The notes under the pieces were generated by a model, which was not told where the DNA came from, did not search any database, and saw nothing but the letters and a program-made list of their open reading frames with translations. From contig JAUYEE010000126.1 in the NCBI GenBank assembly GCA_030691545.1, forward strand, positions 1-62,699: 62,699 bases of DNA, read 5' to 3'. Position numbers and translations under genes: made by a program. Source of the DNA: a bacterium. GTDB lineage: Bacteria; Auribacterota; JABMQX01. Shown one piece after another: positions 43,925 to 52,283 of this stretch (position 1 is the first letter of the stretch; each line of letters opens with the position of its first letter).

Positions 43925-45899
43925 CCGAGCCTTGGTCTTTTTCGATAAGCCGCTCCAGTTCAGAAGCCCCCAGCCACCTCACGTGCCCGTCAACAAACGC
44001 GGCATTTCCCCCATCCCCACGGTGATTCCAGGATTCTTCGTGAATCATAACCTCGTCGGCGGGGGACGCATCCGTCAGTCCCTTTCGCAGAATATAGCTC
44101 GTCTGCTCGTCAATATCCTCTTTCGACGGAACGCTCTGTTCCCGATGAGAGGGACACAGGAACACCGCGAAGTTGTTCACATACTCCGGATACAAGTCGG
44201 AGAGCTTCTCACTGAATTTCTCGTCGTGGTCGGCGGCGTACATTTTCTCGGCCATTGCAAGTTGTTTCAGGTTGTTCATGCATGCGGCTCGGTGGGCCGA
44301 TTCTCTCGCACGCATGAGAGCCGGCAGCAGCATCCCCGCCAGGATGCCTGAGGTCGCGAACATCCGATGCGGTCCGGTGATAGTCGAATAGCCCCGAAAC
44401 GTCACGCTCCCTTCGTCGCCGATAGCAGAGAATGCCAGAACAGCGTTCGTCGCCAGCGGACTCATCAGGAGTTTCCCCATGACCACCCACGTCGGGCTTT
44501 CTATGTCGGGCGCCTCATCAGACCATTCTGTCGCGAATCGGCTGATGGCGCTGAGAAGCAGCGGCATTGCACTCCCAATGTCCAGATACACCACGTGCGC
44601 TCCTTCGCCTACACCGCCCATCGCCGAGCGGAACGCCGGATTCCCCGCCAATGACACGCCGCTTCGCCTCGCATCCACGACCGATCTCACAGCGGAAACG
44701 TCTGTCCCGAAAACAAAGTAATTCTCGACCAAAGCATACGCCGCCGGGAGCGGGCCAAGTTGAACGGACCGAATCGGCACATCCTTGTAAGTCTCCGACC
44801 CCATCGGCGGAAGGGGAAACAGCTTCAGGAGCATCTTCTCGAACTTCTCCCTGTCCTTCACCTCGAGAAGAGCCACCGCGTCCGGAATGCGCAACTTCTC
44901 GGGAACCGCTGCCGCGACAGCAACCTCTCCGCCGAGTGACGCGAGAAAATCCTTCTCAAAATCAAGTCCTGTGTTCTGCCGAAATTGCTCTAAGAAATCC
45001 GCAATCCCTTCCGCCCCTTCCTCTCCGGCCATTCCTCTCACCGCCCTTTTCAGAGTTTGCCAGCCCTCGGCAAAGCTCGTGAAGCCGAGCCGCACGTACG
45101 CGGAATAATCCTGCGGGATAAACCCGGCGCTCGTCGTGGGCATAGGAGGTTGGGCGTAAAGTGGTAGAAGCCCCCGCAGCTTCTCCGAACTGATGAGACT
45201 GAACGACGCAACAGGCGCCCCATCTCTAAGCCCGGTGCCCCCGCCCATAACACTGATATCCAGCAATCCCGCCCCCTTTAGCACGCCCCGCACCTCCTCT
45301 GGAATCTTGTCTCCGAGAGCTTCCAGGACAGCCGGCGCGTTGACGACAAAGATGCAGCGACTCGGCGAAGGCACTTTCTCAAGGAGCTTGGCGAAAGACA
45401 GGTTCCCCTGCAAAGCCTTCTCCGCAGCGAGTGGTTTAGAGAGCGTCTCCGTTAGCAGATCCCTGTCCAACGAAAAGTAGAACACATTATCCTTTACGGC
45501 GCAGAATGCCGTCGGCGAATCGTTCACCACAATATCGGTGATTCCATCCGAGGTCTCCAGCTCGACCTTGCCGAGATTTCGCCGAAGAATCGGCAGTAGC
45601 CGCGTTTCTGCGAGCGACTCGAACTTGTCGGCATTGATTTGCCCCATCAGGATGAACTTCGGTGTCTCTCCCTTCTCGGGAACATCGAGAAGCGCAATGG
45701 CGACCTCTCCCACAAGCACCTCCGAGAGAGGCGCCAGCCACGCTTTCCCCTTCGCCAATTCCGGAAAGTCCGGGATGAAAACGGCTGCGAGGCTCTCGGC
45801 AGGAATCCGCGACGCGAACCTCGGCAACTCCGCCGCATGAATGCCGCAAGAAACGAACGCGACAATGAGTGTGAGGACGGTAGTGATGAGCTTTCTCAT
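43914..45899 (-). CDS. DUF3352-like exported protein with H-X9-DG (DUF1559-type) C-terminus
   Basis: A 661-residue protein with a Sec signal (MRKLITTVLTLIVAFVSCGIHA). The first ~490 residues resemble DUF3352-like proteins: RIPAESLAAVFIPDFPELAKG, NVFYFSLDRDLL, DYSAYVRLGFTSFAEGWQTL. The remainder resembles the pseudopilin-like C-terminus of DUF1559 proteins: GMLLPALMRARESAHRAACM, MNNLKQLAMAEKMYAADHD, NNFAVFLCPSHRE and finally GGNAAFVDGHVRWLGASE. The H-X9-DG box is normally found in proteins with a type II pilin-like N-terminus, here embedded internally. The role is unknown, possibly related to surface protein export. It points convergently at the efflux ATPase. Confidence 0.75.
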   Translation of the reverse strand: MRKLITTVLTLIVAFVSCGIHAAELPRFASRIPAESLAAVFIPDFPELAKGKAWLAPLSEVLVGEVAIALLDVPEKGETPKFILMGQINADKFESLAETRLLPILRRNLGKVELETSDGITDIVVNDSPTAFCAVKDNVFYFSLDRDLLTETLSKPLAAEKALQGNLSFAKLLEKVPSPSRCIFVVNAPAVLEALGDKIPEEVRGVLKGAGLLDISVMGGGTGLRDGAPVASFSLISSEKLRGLLPLYAQPPMPTTSAGFIPQDYSAYVRLGFTSFAEGWQTLKRAVRGMAGEEGAEGIADFLEQFRQNTGLDFEKDFLASLGGEVAVAAAVPEKLRIPDAVALLEVKDREKFEKMLLKLFPLPPMGSETYKDVPIRSVQLGPLPAAYALVENYFVFGTDVSAVRSVVDARRSGVSLAGNPAFRSAMGGVGEGAHVVYLDIGSAMPLLLSAISRFATEWSDEAPDIESPTWVVMGKLLMSPLATNAVLAFSAIGDEGSVTFRGYSTITGPHRMFATSGILAGMLLPALMRARESAHRAACMNNLKQLAMAEKMYAADHDEKFSEKLSDLYPEYVNNFAVFLCPSHREQSVPSKEDIDEQTSYILRKGLTDASPADEVMIHEESWNHRGDGGNAAFVDGHVRWLGASELERLIEKDQGSAEQ

Positions 45900-46069
45900 G
45901 GGTCATCCTCCTTTGTGTGAGTGTGGGAGACATCAACAGACACGGCTCGAATTCACGCGAGCCGAAAAACCCTCCTTTTGCCAAAAACGTGAAGCAACCC
46001 CTTCACAACATCCGTCTCTTCCATTAAACCACGCCCGCCGCGAACAGGCAAGGGCATTAAGGCTGCGGT

Positions 46070-46285
46070 TCTATTATAGAGGCATGGCTTATCGCGCCCT
46101 TTCAGGGCTTGGATGATTCGATTCGTATTGGGACCCAGGGCGTTGCCCTGGGCTATCCTATGGCGCCCTTTCAGGGCTTTGTCCCGGAGGAGATGCCAAG
46201 CCCCAACGGGGCGAAATACCTTAGCCCAGGGCAACGCCCTGGGAAGGCTGTCCCGCCCAACCTCCAAAAGCCCTGTAAGGGCGTC
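46070..46285 (-). repeat. Composite dispersed repeat, copy B (inverted relative to A)
   Basis: Read on the minus strand it gives the same module order as 26431-26640, including GCATTCCC/CCTTCCC, CCCAGGGCGTTGCCCTGGG, CGCCCCGTTGGGGCTTGGC, AGCCCTGAAAGGGCGCCAT and the joining word CGAATCGAATCATCCAAGCC. Differences are mostly single bases. It is the best conserved long repeat pair of the window. Confidence 0.85.
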
Positions 46286-46777
46286 ATAGAGGGTCCACCC
46301 ACGCAGCGCTGCCACTGCCCGCTGCGACGGGCGGCGGGCCGCTGCCACTGAAACGGAGCCACACGCGCATCGTTCAATCCCTGTCAAAGGGAGACCAAGG
46401 AGGCGGCTTTGTATAAAAATACCGCACGGCGAAAAAGTGGGCCTTTTCGGGCCTTTTGGGGGTGAGGATTTGTGATGTAATCTGCTTGTGGAGAACAAGA
46501 TAGGTTCCGGTTCGGGAAGATGAGAAAAGGCCCAGGTGGCAGGGAGAACTCGGGGTTTCTCGCCATTCCCGGTTGCGAGAAGAGAGGGCGCTGGTCGAAA
46601 ATGGGCGGAGACTGCGAGCGAAATGTGCGCTGGAAGCATGTTGCGTTCCTATCATTGAGCATGAGTTGAAATGCATCTTTTTGACAGGATTATACAGGAT
46701 TCCTGCTGTTTTGTCAACGAATTCGGGAGGGGCGCAGGGGTGGGTGTGGCCGTATCTAATGGGTGAAGCTCGTAAAG

Positions 46778-46878
46778 GTAACGCTGCCCTCTCGGCGGCA
46801 GTCCCGAGGGCGTCTCGCCCTCGGATTCGGGGGCAAGATGCCCCCGAGACAGCCGGCAAGATGCCGGCGGTACACGCG
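46778..46878 (-). repeat. Palindromic repeat, long intergenic copy
   Basis: Stems GCCGCCGAGAGGGCGGC-like, GAGGGCGTCTCGCCCTC, GGGGGCAAGATGCCCCC and GCCGGCAAGATGCCGGC occur in a row. On the minus strand the order matches the in-frame copy at 240-336. Confidence 0.7.
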
Positions 46879-47358
46879 GGTCCTGGCACGGAGCCCTGGC
46901 AGGTCTGGTTCGGGCGCCGGCTGCACGCGCACTCAAATACAGCCACACCCGCATTGAAGGAATCGTGCATCGCTCCGCTTCAGGATTTCAGGTCCTTCTC
47001 CAAAATCCGCAATCCAAAATCTGCAATTCCCCCTTCGTGCCCTTCGTGTCCTTCGTGGTCCTGTCCATTCCTCCCTCTGCGTTCATGTGCGTCCATCCGC
47101 GGTTCCTCTCCCTTTCCCCATCCGCAATCCCAAATCGCAGCGCCCTGTCGAAAGCAATTCCCCAGCCCCAACGGGGCGAAATAACATAGCCCAGGGCATC
47201 GCCCCGGGTCACCAGCCGCCGGCTGCACGCCGACTCAAATACAGCCACACCAAAAAAACCCTCGCATTTTCCTTTCGCTCTGGTAAACTTCGCTTGAGTA
47301 CTTGACGGGTTTCTTCCGGACAGAGTACAGCGGAACTCAAATTCAGGGGGGTACGCAA

Positions 47359-48861
47359 ATGAAGTCATTCCTTCTCTTAGCAATCCTTTGGACGGTGATC
47401 TGTGTCTCGGTGTCGGCTTCCGCCGCGACCCTGTATGTGACCGGTTCCGTCTCCTCTTCCGGCGATGGAACAACCTGGGCAACCGCACTCAAGACGATCC
47501 AAGAGGGTATTGACAAAGCCCTCGAAGGCGACACGGTAATCGTCGCCTTTGGCAGGTATGTCGAAAATATCCGCTTTAGTGGGAGCAACATTCTCCTGCA
47601 GAGCACCGATCCTCTGAATTCCAACGTCGTGGCAAACACGATCATCGAGATGGAGGCGAGCGATCCCGGTTCCGTCGTGACCTTCTCTGGGGCAGAGGAT
47701 GAGACATGCATGCTTGAAGGTTTCACAATACAGAAGGGCGGTTGGAGCAATAAGCCTGGAGCGGGAATTTGCGGTGGAACGCTGGAAGGTTCTCATGCCC
47801 ACGCCACGATCCGACGCAATGTTATCACCAAGAATCCTGGGGGGTACTATGGCGCGATAGCTTTTTGTGATGGCTTAATCGAGAATAATCTGATTTCGGA
47901 TAATTGGCCTCAGTATGGAGGGGGGCTGGCATATTGTAATGGCACAATCAGAAATAATGAGATCAGAAACAACCATGCATATTGGGGAGGCGGACTATAT
48001 GAGTGCGATGGCATCATCGAGGGCAACACGATCGCCAACAACTATGGCGACTACACGGGTGGGTTGTACGGGTGCGATGGGACAATAGAAGGGAACAGAA
48101 TCATCTCAAATGATACAAATCAGGGCGCTGGCGGGTTGGCTTTTTGTCATGGCCTGATCCGCAACAACCTCATTGCTGGCAATCGGGCCAGTGGCCACAG
48201 CGGGGGATTGTCCGAGTGCCGAGGCACCATTCTCAATAACACAATCGTCTGCAATTCAGCGGGGAGCTTTGGTGGGGGTTTGGCCGGCGACTCGGTCAGA
48301 ATTCAAAACTGCGTCGTGTGGGCGAATACAGCTCCCAGCTATCCCCAGGTGCGCATGTATCTTGCCGATCTCCCGACACACTGCTGCATCCAGGACTGGG
48401 GCGAAGGGGGCGACGGCAACATTGCTGACGACCCGCGATTCGCTGACCCCGACGGCCTGGACAACGATCCCTTGACATATCAGGACAATGACTATCGCCT
48501 GGCAACGGGATCGCCTTGCATAGATGCCGGGTTAAACGAGGACTGGATGTGGGATGCAGTTGACATGGGAGGCAATCCTCGCATCCTGCCAGGAAATTCC
48601 ACGTGGAAGGTTGACATGGGGGCTTATGAGTACGTCTCACCAAGTTACGAGCTGAGGGGCTACGTCCGAAAGAGCGATACTGGCATCCAACTCATCTGGA
48701 CAAGCCAGGGGGGCGCACCTTATGCCGTCTGGTCGTGTCTCGACCTGCTCACCGACGCCTGGACTGAAGAAACGACTGTGGAATCCCAAGGCGTGGCAAC
48801 TTCTTGGACAGACGGTCAGGCCCTCGGGACCCTCAAATTCTATCGCGTAGAAATGCAGTGA
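47359..48861 (+). CDS. Secreted right-handed beta-helix protein
   Basis: ATG 47359 has CAGGGGGG upstream. The 500-residue protein starts with a Sec signal (MKSFLLLAILWTVICVSVSA). It follows the pattern of extracellular parallel beta-helix proteins: TWATALKTIQEGIDKALEGDTVIVA at the N-terminal cap, then regular rungs such as GFTIQKGG, IRRNVITKN, LIENNLISDNW, GTIRNNEIRNN and GLIRNNLIAGN, with Asn ladders (NN). It continues to WDAVDMGGNPRILPG...VDMGAYEY, typical of the chlamydial-polymorphic-protein-like end. The last ~70 residues form a beta domain with IQLIWTSQG...YAVWSCLDLL like the tails of the CotH and DUF3160 proteins here. It is probably carbohydrate-binding or a lyase relative; no catalytic residues could be assigned. 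Confidence 0.85.
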   Translation: MKSFLLLAILWTVICVSVSASAATLYVTGSVSSSGDGTTWATALKTIQEGIDKALEGDTVIVAFGRYVENIRFSGSNILLQSTDPLNSNVVANTIIEMEASDPGSVVTFSGAEDETCMLEGFTIQKGGWSNKPGAGICGGTLEGSHAHATIRRNVITKNPGGYYGAIAFCDGLIENNLISDNWPQYGGGLAYCNGTIRNNEIRNNHAYWGGGLYECDGIIEGNTIANNYGDYTGGLYGCDGTIEGNRIISNDTNQGAGGLAFCHGLIRNNLIAGNRASGHSGGLSECRGTILNNTIVCNSAGSFGGGLAGDSVRIQNCVVWANTAPSYPQVRMYLADLPTHCCIQDWGEGGDGNIADDPRFADPDGLDNDPLTYQDNDYRLATGSPCIDAGLNEDWMWDAVDMGGNPRILPGNSTWKVDMGAYEYVSPSYELRGYVRKSDTGIQLIWTSQGGAPYAVWSCLDLLTDAWTEETTVESQGVATSWTDGQALGTLKFYRVEMQ

Positions 48862-48904
48862 AGGGGGGACAGAGTAAGAGAGAGGGGGAAAACGGAGGCG
48901 AGCC

Positions 48905-50617
48905 ATGGCGAATGATTGGAAGAACACGCTTTATTACGGCGACAACCTCGACGTTCTCCGGCGGCACGTCGGCGACGAGACGGTGGACCTGATTTACTTG
49001 GACCCCCCGTTCAACAGCAGGGCCACCTACAACGTCCTGTTTGCCGAGCGCAACGGTTCTCGTGCGGCCGCGCAAATCAAGGCGTTTGAGGATACCTGGA
49101 GATGGGACCAGGCGGCAGCCAAGGCCTACCAGGAGGCCGTCGAGGCGGGCGGGCAAGTCTCCCAGGCCATGCAGGCTTTTCGAACCTTCCTGGGCGAAAA
49201 TGACATGATGGCCTATCTGGCCATGATGGCCCCGCGCCTCGTGGAGCTGCGCCGTGTGCTCAAGCGCACGGGAAGCATCTACCTGCATTGCGACCCGACC
49301 GCAAGCCACTACCTAAAAATGCTCATGGATGCTGTGTTTGGGGCGGAGAACCTTGTCAATGAGATAGTGTGGCAGAAGATCAGAACTACGAAGACCCAGA
49401 CTCTTGGGTTCGGAAAAGTCCATGACATCATATTCTGCTATGGCAAGGGCGCGAGGCCGATGTTTAGGACGCAATATAAGAGCCTGGACCCGAATTATAT
49501 AGCATCCCATTACAAGCGTGATCCTCAGACGGGTAGGGTTTATCGGACCGTTTCGATGCTACAGCAAGGGCAGGGACCCGCAAGGAGGTTTGGGGACAGG
49601 GTGCTTGCGCCGCCTGCAGGACGGCACTGGATCTGGAGTCAGGAGCGCGTCGATGAAGCGTTTGCCAAAGGGCTAATCCGTTTCACGCGTAATGGCAGAC
49701 CAGAGAAAGTGCAGTTCTTAGATGACATGAAGGGGGACATAGTCGACGATCTATGGATTGACATATACCCAATAAACTCCCAGGCAAGAGAGCGCCTCGG
49801 CTATCCTACCCAGAAACCGGAAGCCCTGCTCGGACGCATCATCAACGCCAGCAGCAATGAAGGCGACCTTGTTCTGGACCCGTTCTGCGGCTGCGGGACG
49901 ACTATTGCTGTGGCCGAGCGCCTCAAGCGCCGCTGGATCGGGATTGACATCACCCACCTGGCCATCACGCTTATGAAGCACCGACTGCGGGACGCCTTCG
50001 GCGAGCAAGTGGCCTACCAGGTCATCGGCGAGCCGACGTCGGTTCCTGACGCCGCCACGCTTGCCGCCGAAGACCCCTATCAATTCCAGTGGTGGGCCCT
50101 GGGCCTCGTCGGGGCCCGGCCCGTGGAACAGAGGAAGGGGGCGGACAAAGGCGTTGACGGGCGGCTGTACTTCCACGACGAGGCCGAGGGCGGCAAGACG
50201 AAACAGGTTATCCTTTCCGTCAAGGCCGGGTCAACCGGCGTCGCCCACATGCACGAGCTGCGCGGCGTCATGGAACGCGAGAACGCCGAGTTCGGCGTCC
50301 TTATTACGATGCAGGAGCCGACCCAGCCGATGCGCACCGAGGCGGCCGCGGGCGGATTCTACGCGTCGCCGGGCTGGGGGCGCGATTATCCGAGGCTGCA
50401 AATCCTGACGGTGGCCGAGCTGCTCGCCGGTAAGGGCATCGCCATGCCGCCCATCCGCCACGTGAGCAAGACCTTCAAGAAGGCACCCCGGGCTAAAGGG
50501 GAAAAAGCCCAGGCTGCACCGCTGCCCTTCGGTCAGGGGGAGCGCAGGGGCAGGGAAGTGCTGAACGGCGGAGAAGACTCAAAACTCGGAAGCAGCAAAC
50601 AAAATGAGAAGCAGTAA
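48905..50617 (+). CDS. DNA methyltransferase fused to Mrr-like nuclease domain
   Basis: A 570-residue protein. Residues 1-~390 form a beta-class N6-adenine methyltransferase: motif IV DPPF at 33-36 (LIYLDPPFNSRATYNVLF), a target-recognition region in the middle, and motif I DPFCGCGTTIAVAERLKRRW at ~325 followed by GIDITHLA. Residues ~395-510 carry an Mrr/PD-(D/E)xK-like domain: KGADKGVDGRLYF, with D and G of the nuclease core, then TKQVILSVKAGSTGVAHMHEL with the K of the VK motif. This makes a single-chain modification-restriction candidate. The tail of ~60 residues is basic. It lies between a beta-helix gene and an unknown gene with no partner, which fits a self-contained enzyme. Target sequence is unknown. 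Confidence 0.88.
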   Translation: MANDWKNTLYYGDNLDVLRRHVGDETVDLIYLDPPFNSRATYNVLFAERNGSRAAAQIKAFEDTWRWDQAAAKAYQEAVEAGGQVSQAMQAFRTFLGENDMMAYLAMMAPRLVELRRVLKRTGSIYLHCDPTASHYLKMLMDAVFGAENLVNEIVWQKIRTTKTQTLGFGKVHDIIFCYGKGARPMFRTQYKSLDPNYIASHYKRDPQTGRVYRTVSMLQQGQGPARRFGDRVLAPPAGRHWIWSQERVDEAFAKGLIRFTRNGRPEKVQFLDDMKGDIVDDLWIDIYPINSQARERLGYPTQKPEALLGRIINASSNEGDLVLDPFCGCGTTIAVAERLKRRWIGIDITHLAITLMKHRLRDAFGEQVAYQVIGEPTSVPDAATLAAEDPYQFQWWALGLVGARPVEQRKGADKGVDGRLYFHDEAEGGKTKQVILSVKAGSTGVAHMHELRGVMERENAEFGVLITMQEPTQPMRTEAAAGGFYASPGWGRDYPRLQILTVAELLAGKGIAMPPIRHVSKTFKKAPRAKGEKAQAAPLPFGQGERRGREVLNGGEDSKLGSSKQNEKQ

Positions 50618-50755
50618 GACAAGACTCCGGACCGCCGCGGGTCACCTTTTTCTGGAGGCGCGCGGCGAAGCACCTTTGACGTGGGTCAGCCTGCCTGCGC
50701 AGTCCTTCGCCGTGCCGCGTTCGTCCTGTCAAAACATTACTCCGTGCGATTTGTA

Positions 50756-50784
50756 TTGACAAAAGGTTGCCCTCCTGATACACT
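50756..50784 (+). promoter_or_regulatory. Sigma70-type promoter of the unknown gene at 50838
   Basis: TTGACA at 50756-50761, a 17-bp spacer and TACACT at 50779-50784, close to the consensus. Transcription would begin at about 50791, giving a leader of roughly 47 nt. Confidence 0.75.
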
Positions 50785-50837
50785 ACTCCCGTAAACTCGA
50801 ACGAACTCATTAGTCACAGAGCATACGGGGATCGGCA

Positions 50838-51413
50838 ATGAACGACAACGCGAAATACCGCCTCAAATTCAAGCACAAGGATTTCATCTGCAAGCAATTA
50901 GCTCTCTTCAAGCCGCACCGGCAGGTCGCCGAAGAACTCCTCTCTCAATTCCCCGAAATCCCCCTTTCCCTCGACCAACTCGTCTCCCGAGTGCAGTACT
51001 ACTCCACCTGCCGCCGCCGCACTGAGAGATGGTTCAACCGCACCCGCCACTACCGCCGGATGCTGGAGTACGATGCCCCCAACCGCTTCCGGCTCGTGAA
51101 CAAGCATCAACGCCTCATGGAGCTGGAACGCATCTTCGACGAAGCCATGACCCCGAAACTTCGGAGAATCGTCTGGTTTCCCGTCTCGAAAGCCACGGAT
51201 GGCTCCGTCACCTACGGCCAGAAGGAAGTTTACGGACCCGACCTCCGAGCCGCCATCGCCGCCCTCCACGCCGTTCCCCACGAAATTGACGAAGCGAGCT
51301 TCCTGTACTACAAGCCTCCCGGTTCTCTGCAGGACAGCCGCATCCGCGATTATGAAGGGGAATTCCTCAAGAAAGCCCTCAGGAAACTAGACCTCACGTT
51401 TGGGCTGAAATGA
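50838..51413 (+). CDS. Unknown cytoplasmic protein with DUF2280-like N-terminus
   Basis: A 191-residue protein with no signal or membrane segment. The N-terminal ~70 residues (KDFICKQLALFKPHRQVAEELLSQFP, then SLDQLVSRVQYY and RRRTERWFNRTRHYRRML) vaguely resemble DUF2280, a helical phage-associated fold with a helix-turn-helix-like shape. This is a recollection, not a search result. The middle and C-terminus (FDEAMTPKLRRIVWFPVSK, VYGPDLRAAIAALHAVPHEIDE) show no known domain. It is rich in Arg and Tyr and has its own strong promoter. It could be a DNA-binding regulator or a remnant of a phage small-terminase-like gene; I cannot decide. Confidence 0.6.
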   Translation: MNDNAKYRLKFKHKDFICKQLALFKPHRQVAEELLSQFPEIPLSLDQLVSRVQYYSTCRRRTERWFNRTRHYRRMLEYDAPNRFRLVNKHQRLMELERIFDEAMTPKLRRIVWFPVSKATDGSVTYGQKEVYGPDLRAAIAALHAVPHEIDEASFLYYKPPGSLQDSRIRDYEGEFLKKALRKLDLTFGLK

Positions 51414-52207
51414 TAGCCGGCAGTCATGTTGTCTTATTGAGGATTGCCCGGACAACGGAGGAGCGGATCGAGCCTCGGAACAACCACGGCGTGGGGAATC
51501 TCTGGCTGAAGCCTTTGTTCGAGAAGCCCGCCTAAAGGCGGCTTGCGGCAGACCAGCGGCACATGTAACCACCGACTAAAGCCGGTGGCTAAAGAGGGCA
51601 GCCGGCTGAAGCCGGCAAAAGCACAAGTCGGGCCTTGTGGCCCCGGGAACGCGGGGGCACCTGGCGGAGCGCCGGGAGAAGGGCCGCCCCCAGATGCCCA
51701 TGAAGCGGGCTGTGTTGTGTTGACGGCGCAAGAATCACTATTGATCGCGGCAAAAATAATGTCCCGGTCACAGGCTCTGGAGCCGTGATTTTGCAGACAG
51801 ATGCAGGCGACCTGCCCGGACATTAGAAATGCGGTTATCAGTAAATGCCGTACTTGCTGTGAAGGGTCCCTTCAGGAGGCTTCGGTGTGCAATGCCGCGA
51901 GGCGCCGGACCGCTTTCATCCGCTGGCAAAGAACTCGCGTGTTGCAGTCACGAACGCTCCCGAAGCTGCGCTTCGCGGTCGCAAAGCGGGAGCTGTCGCT
52001 CCCGCACTCCAAAGCGCCCCCTCTGCGTTCATCTGGGGTTCCTCGCTTCGTGCTCTTCGTGTCCTTCGTGGTTTCTCCCGCTCCTCCGCTCCCCCTCTGC
52101 GATCTCGGCGTTCTCTGCGGTGAATCGTCTCGTATCTCTCTCGCCAGTACGGCAAGGCGACGCCCCGTGGTTACTTTGTCATGGAACCGTACCGGCAAAT
52201 GCCGATG
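51414..52207. repeat. Repeat-rich intergenic region upstream of nifU
   Basis: No gene is visible in about 790 bases. Hairpins of the palindromic type occur at 51520-51625 (GCCCGCCTAAAGGCGGCTTG, CACCGACTAAAGCCGGTGG, GCCGGCTGAAGCCGGC). TTCGTGTCCTTCGTGGTTTC and CTGCGTTCATCTGGGGTTC words lie at 52009-52131. Confidence 0.65.
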
Positions 52208-52236
52208 TTGACACGATATGACGGTCGCCGTAGGAT
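52208..52236 (+). promoter_or_regulatory. Sigma70-type promoter of nifU-nifS
   Basis: TTGACA at 52208-52213, a 17-bp spacer and TAGGAT at 52231-52236. Transcription would start near 52243, about 40 nt before the ATG, with TAGGAG as the ribosome-binding site. Confidence 0.7.
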
Positions 52237-52283
52237 AGAAGGCTGCAATACGAATAGCCGCAAACGACCGTAGGAGTTTTGCG

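Larger units (their letters stand above)
45900..47358. repeat. 1.46-kb repeat-rich region without genes
   Basis: This is the longest gene-free stretch. From left to right it has: the inverted copy B of the composite repeat (46070-46285); a GCCACTGAAACGGAGCCACAC word (~46345); GACAGGATTATACAGGATT after a T-run at 46677-46702; the palindromic family (46778-46878); GGCTGCACGCGCACTCAAAT (46915-46950) with a second copy at 47216-47251; TTCGTGTCCTTCGTGGTCC and CTGCGTTCATGTGCGTCC words (47024-47108); AATCCGCAATCCAAAATC words (47001-47028, 47113-47135); and a composite-repeat fragment (47160-47210). No coding frame with gene-like character was found. Confidence 0.7.

Noticed and set aside
48862..48904. 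Small RNA or terminator between the beta-helix and methyltransferase genes
   Set aside because: The 43 bases show only a purine-rich ribosome-binding region; no stem with U-tract is present.
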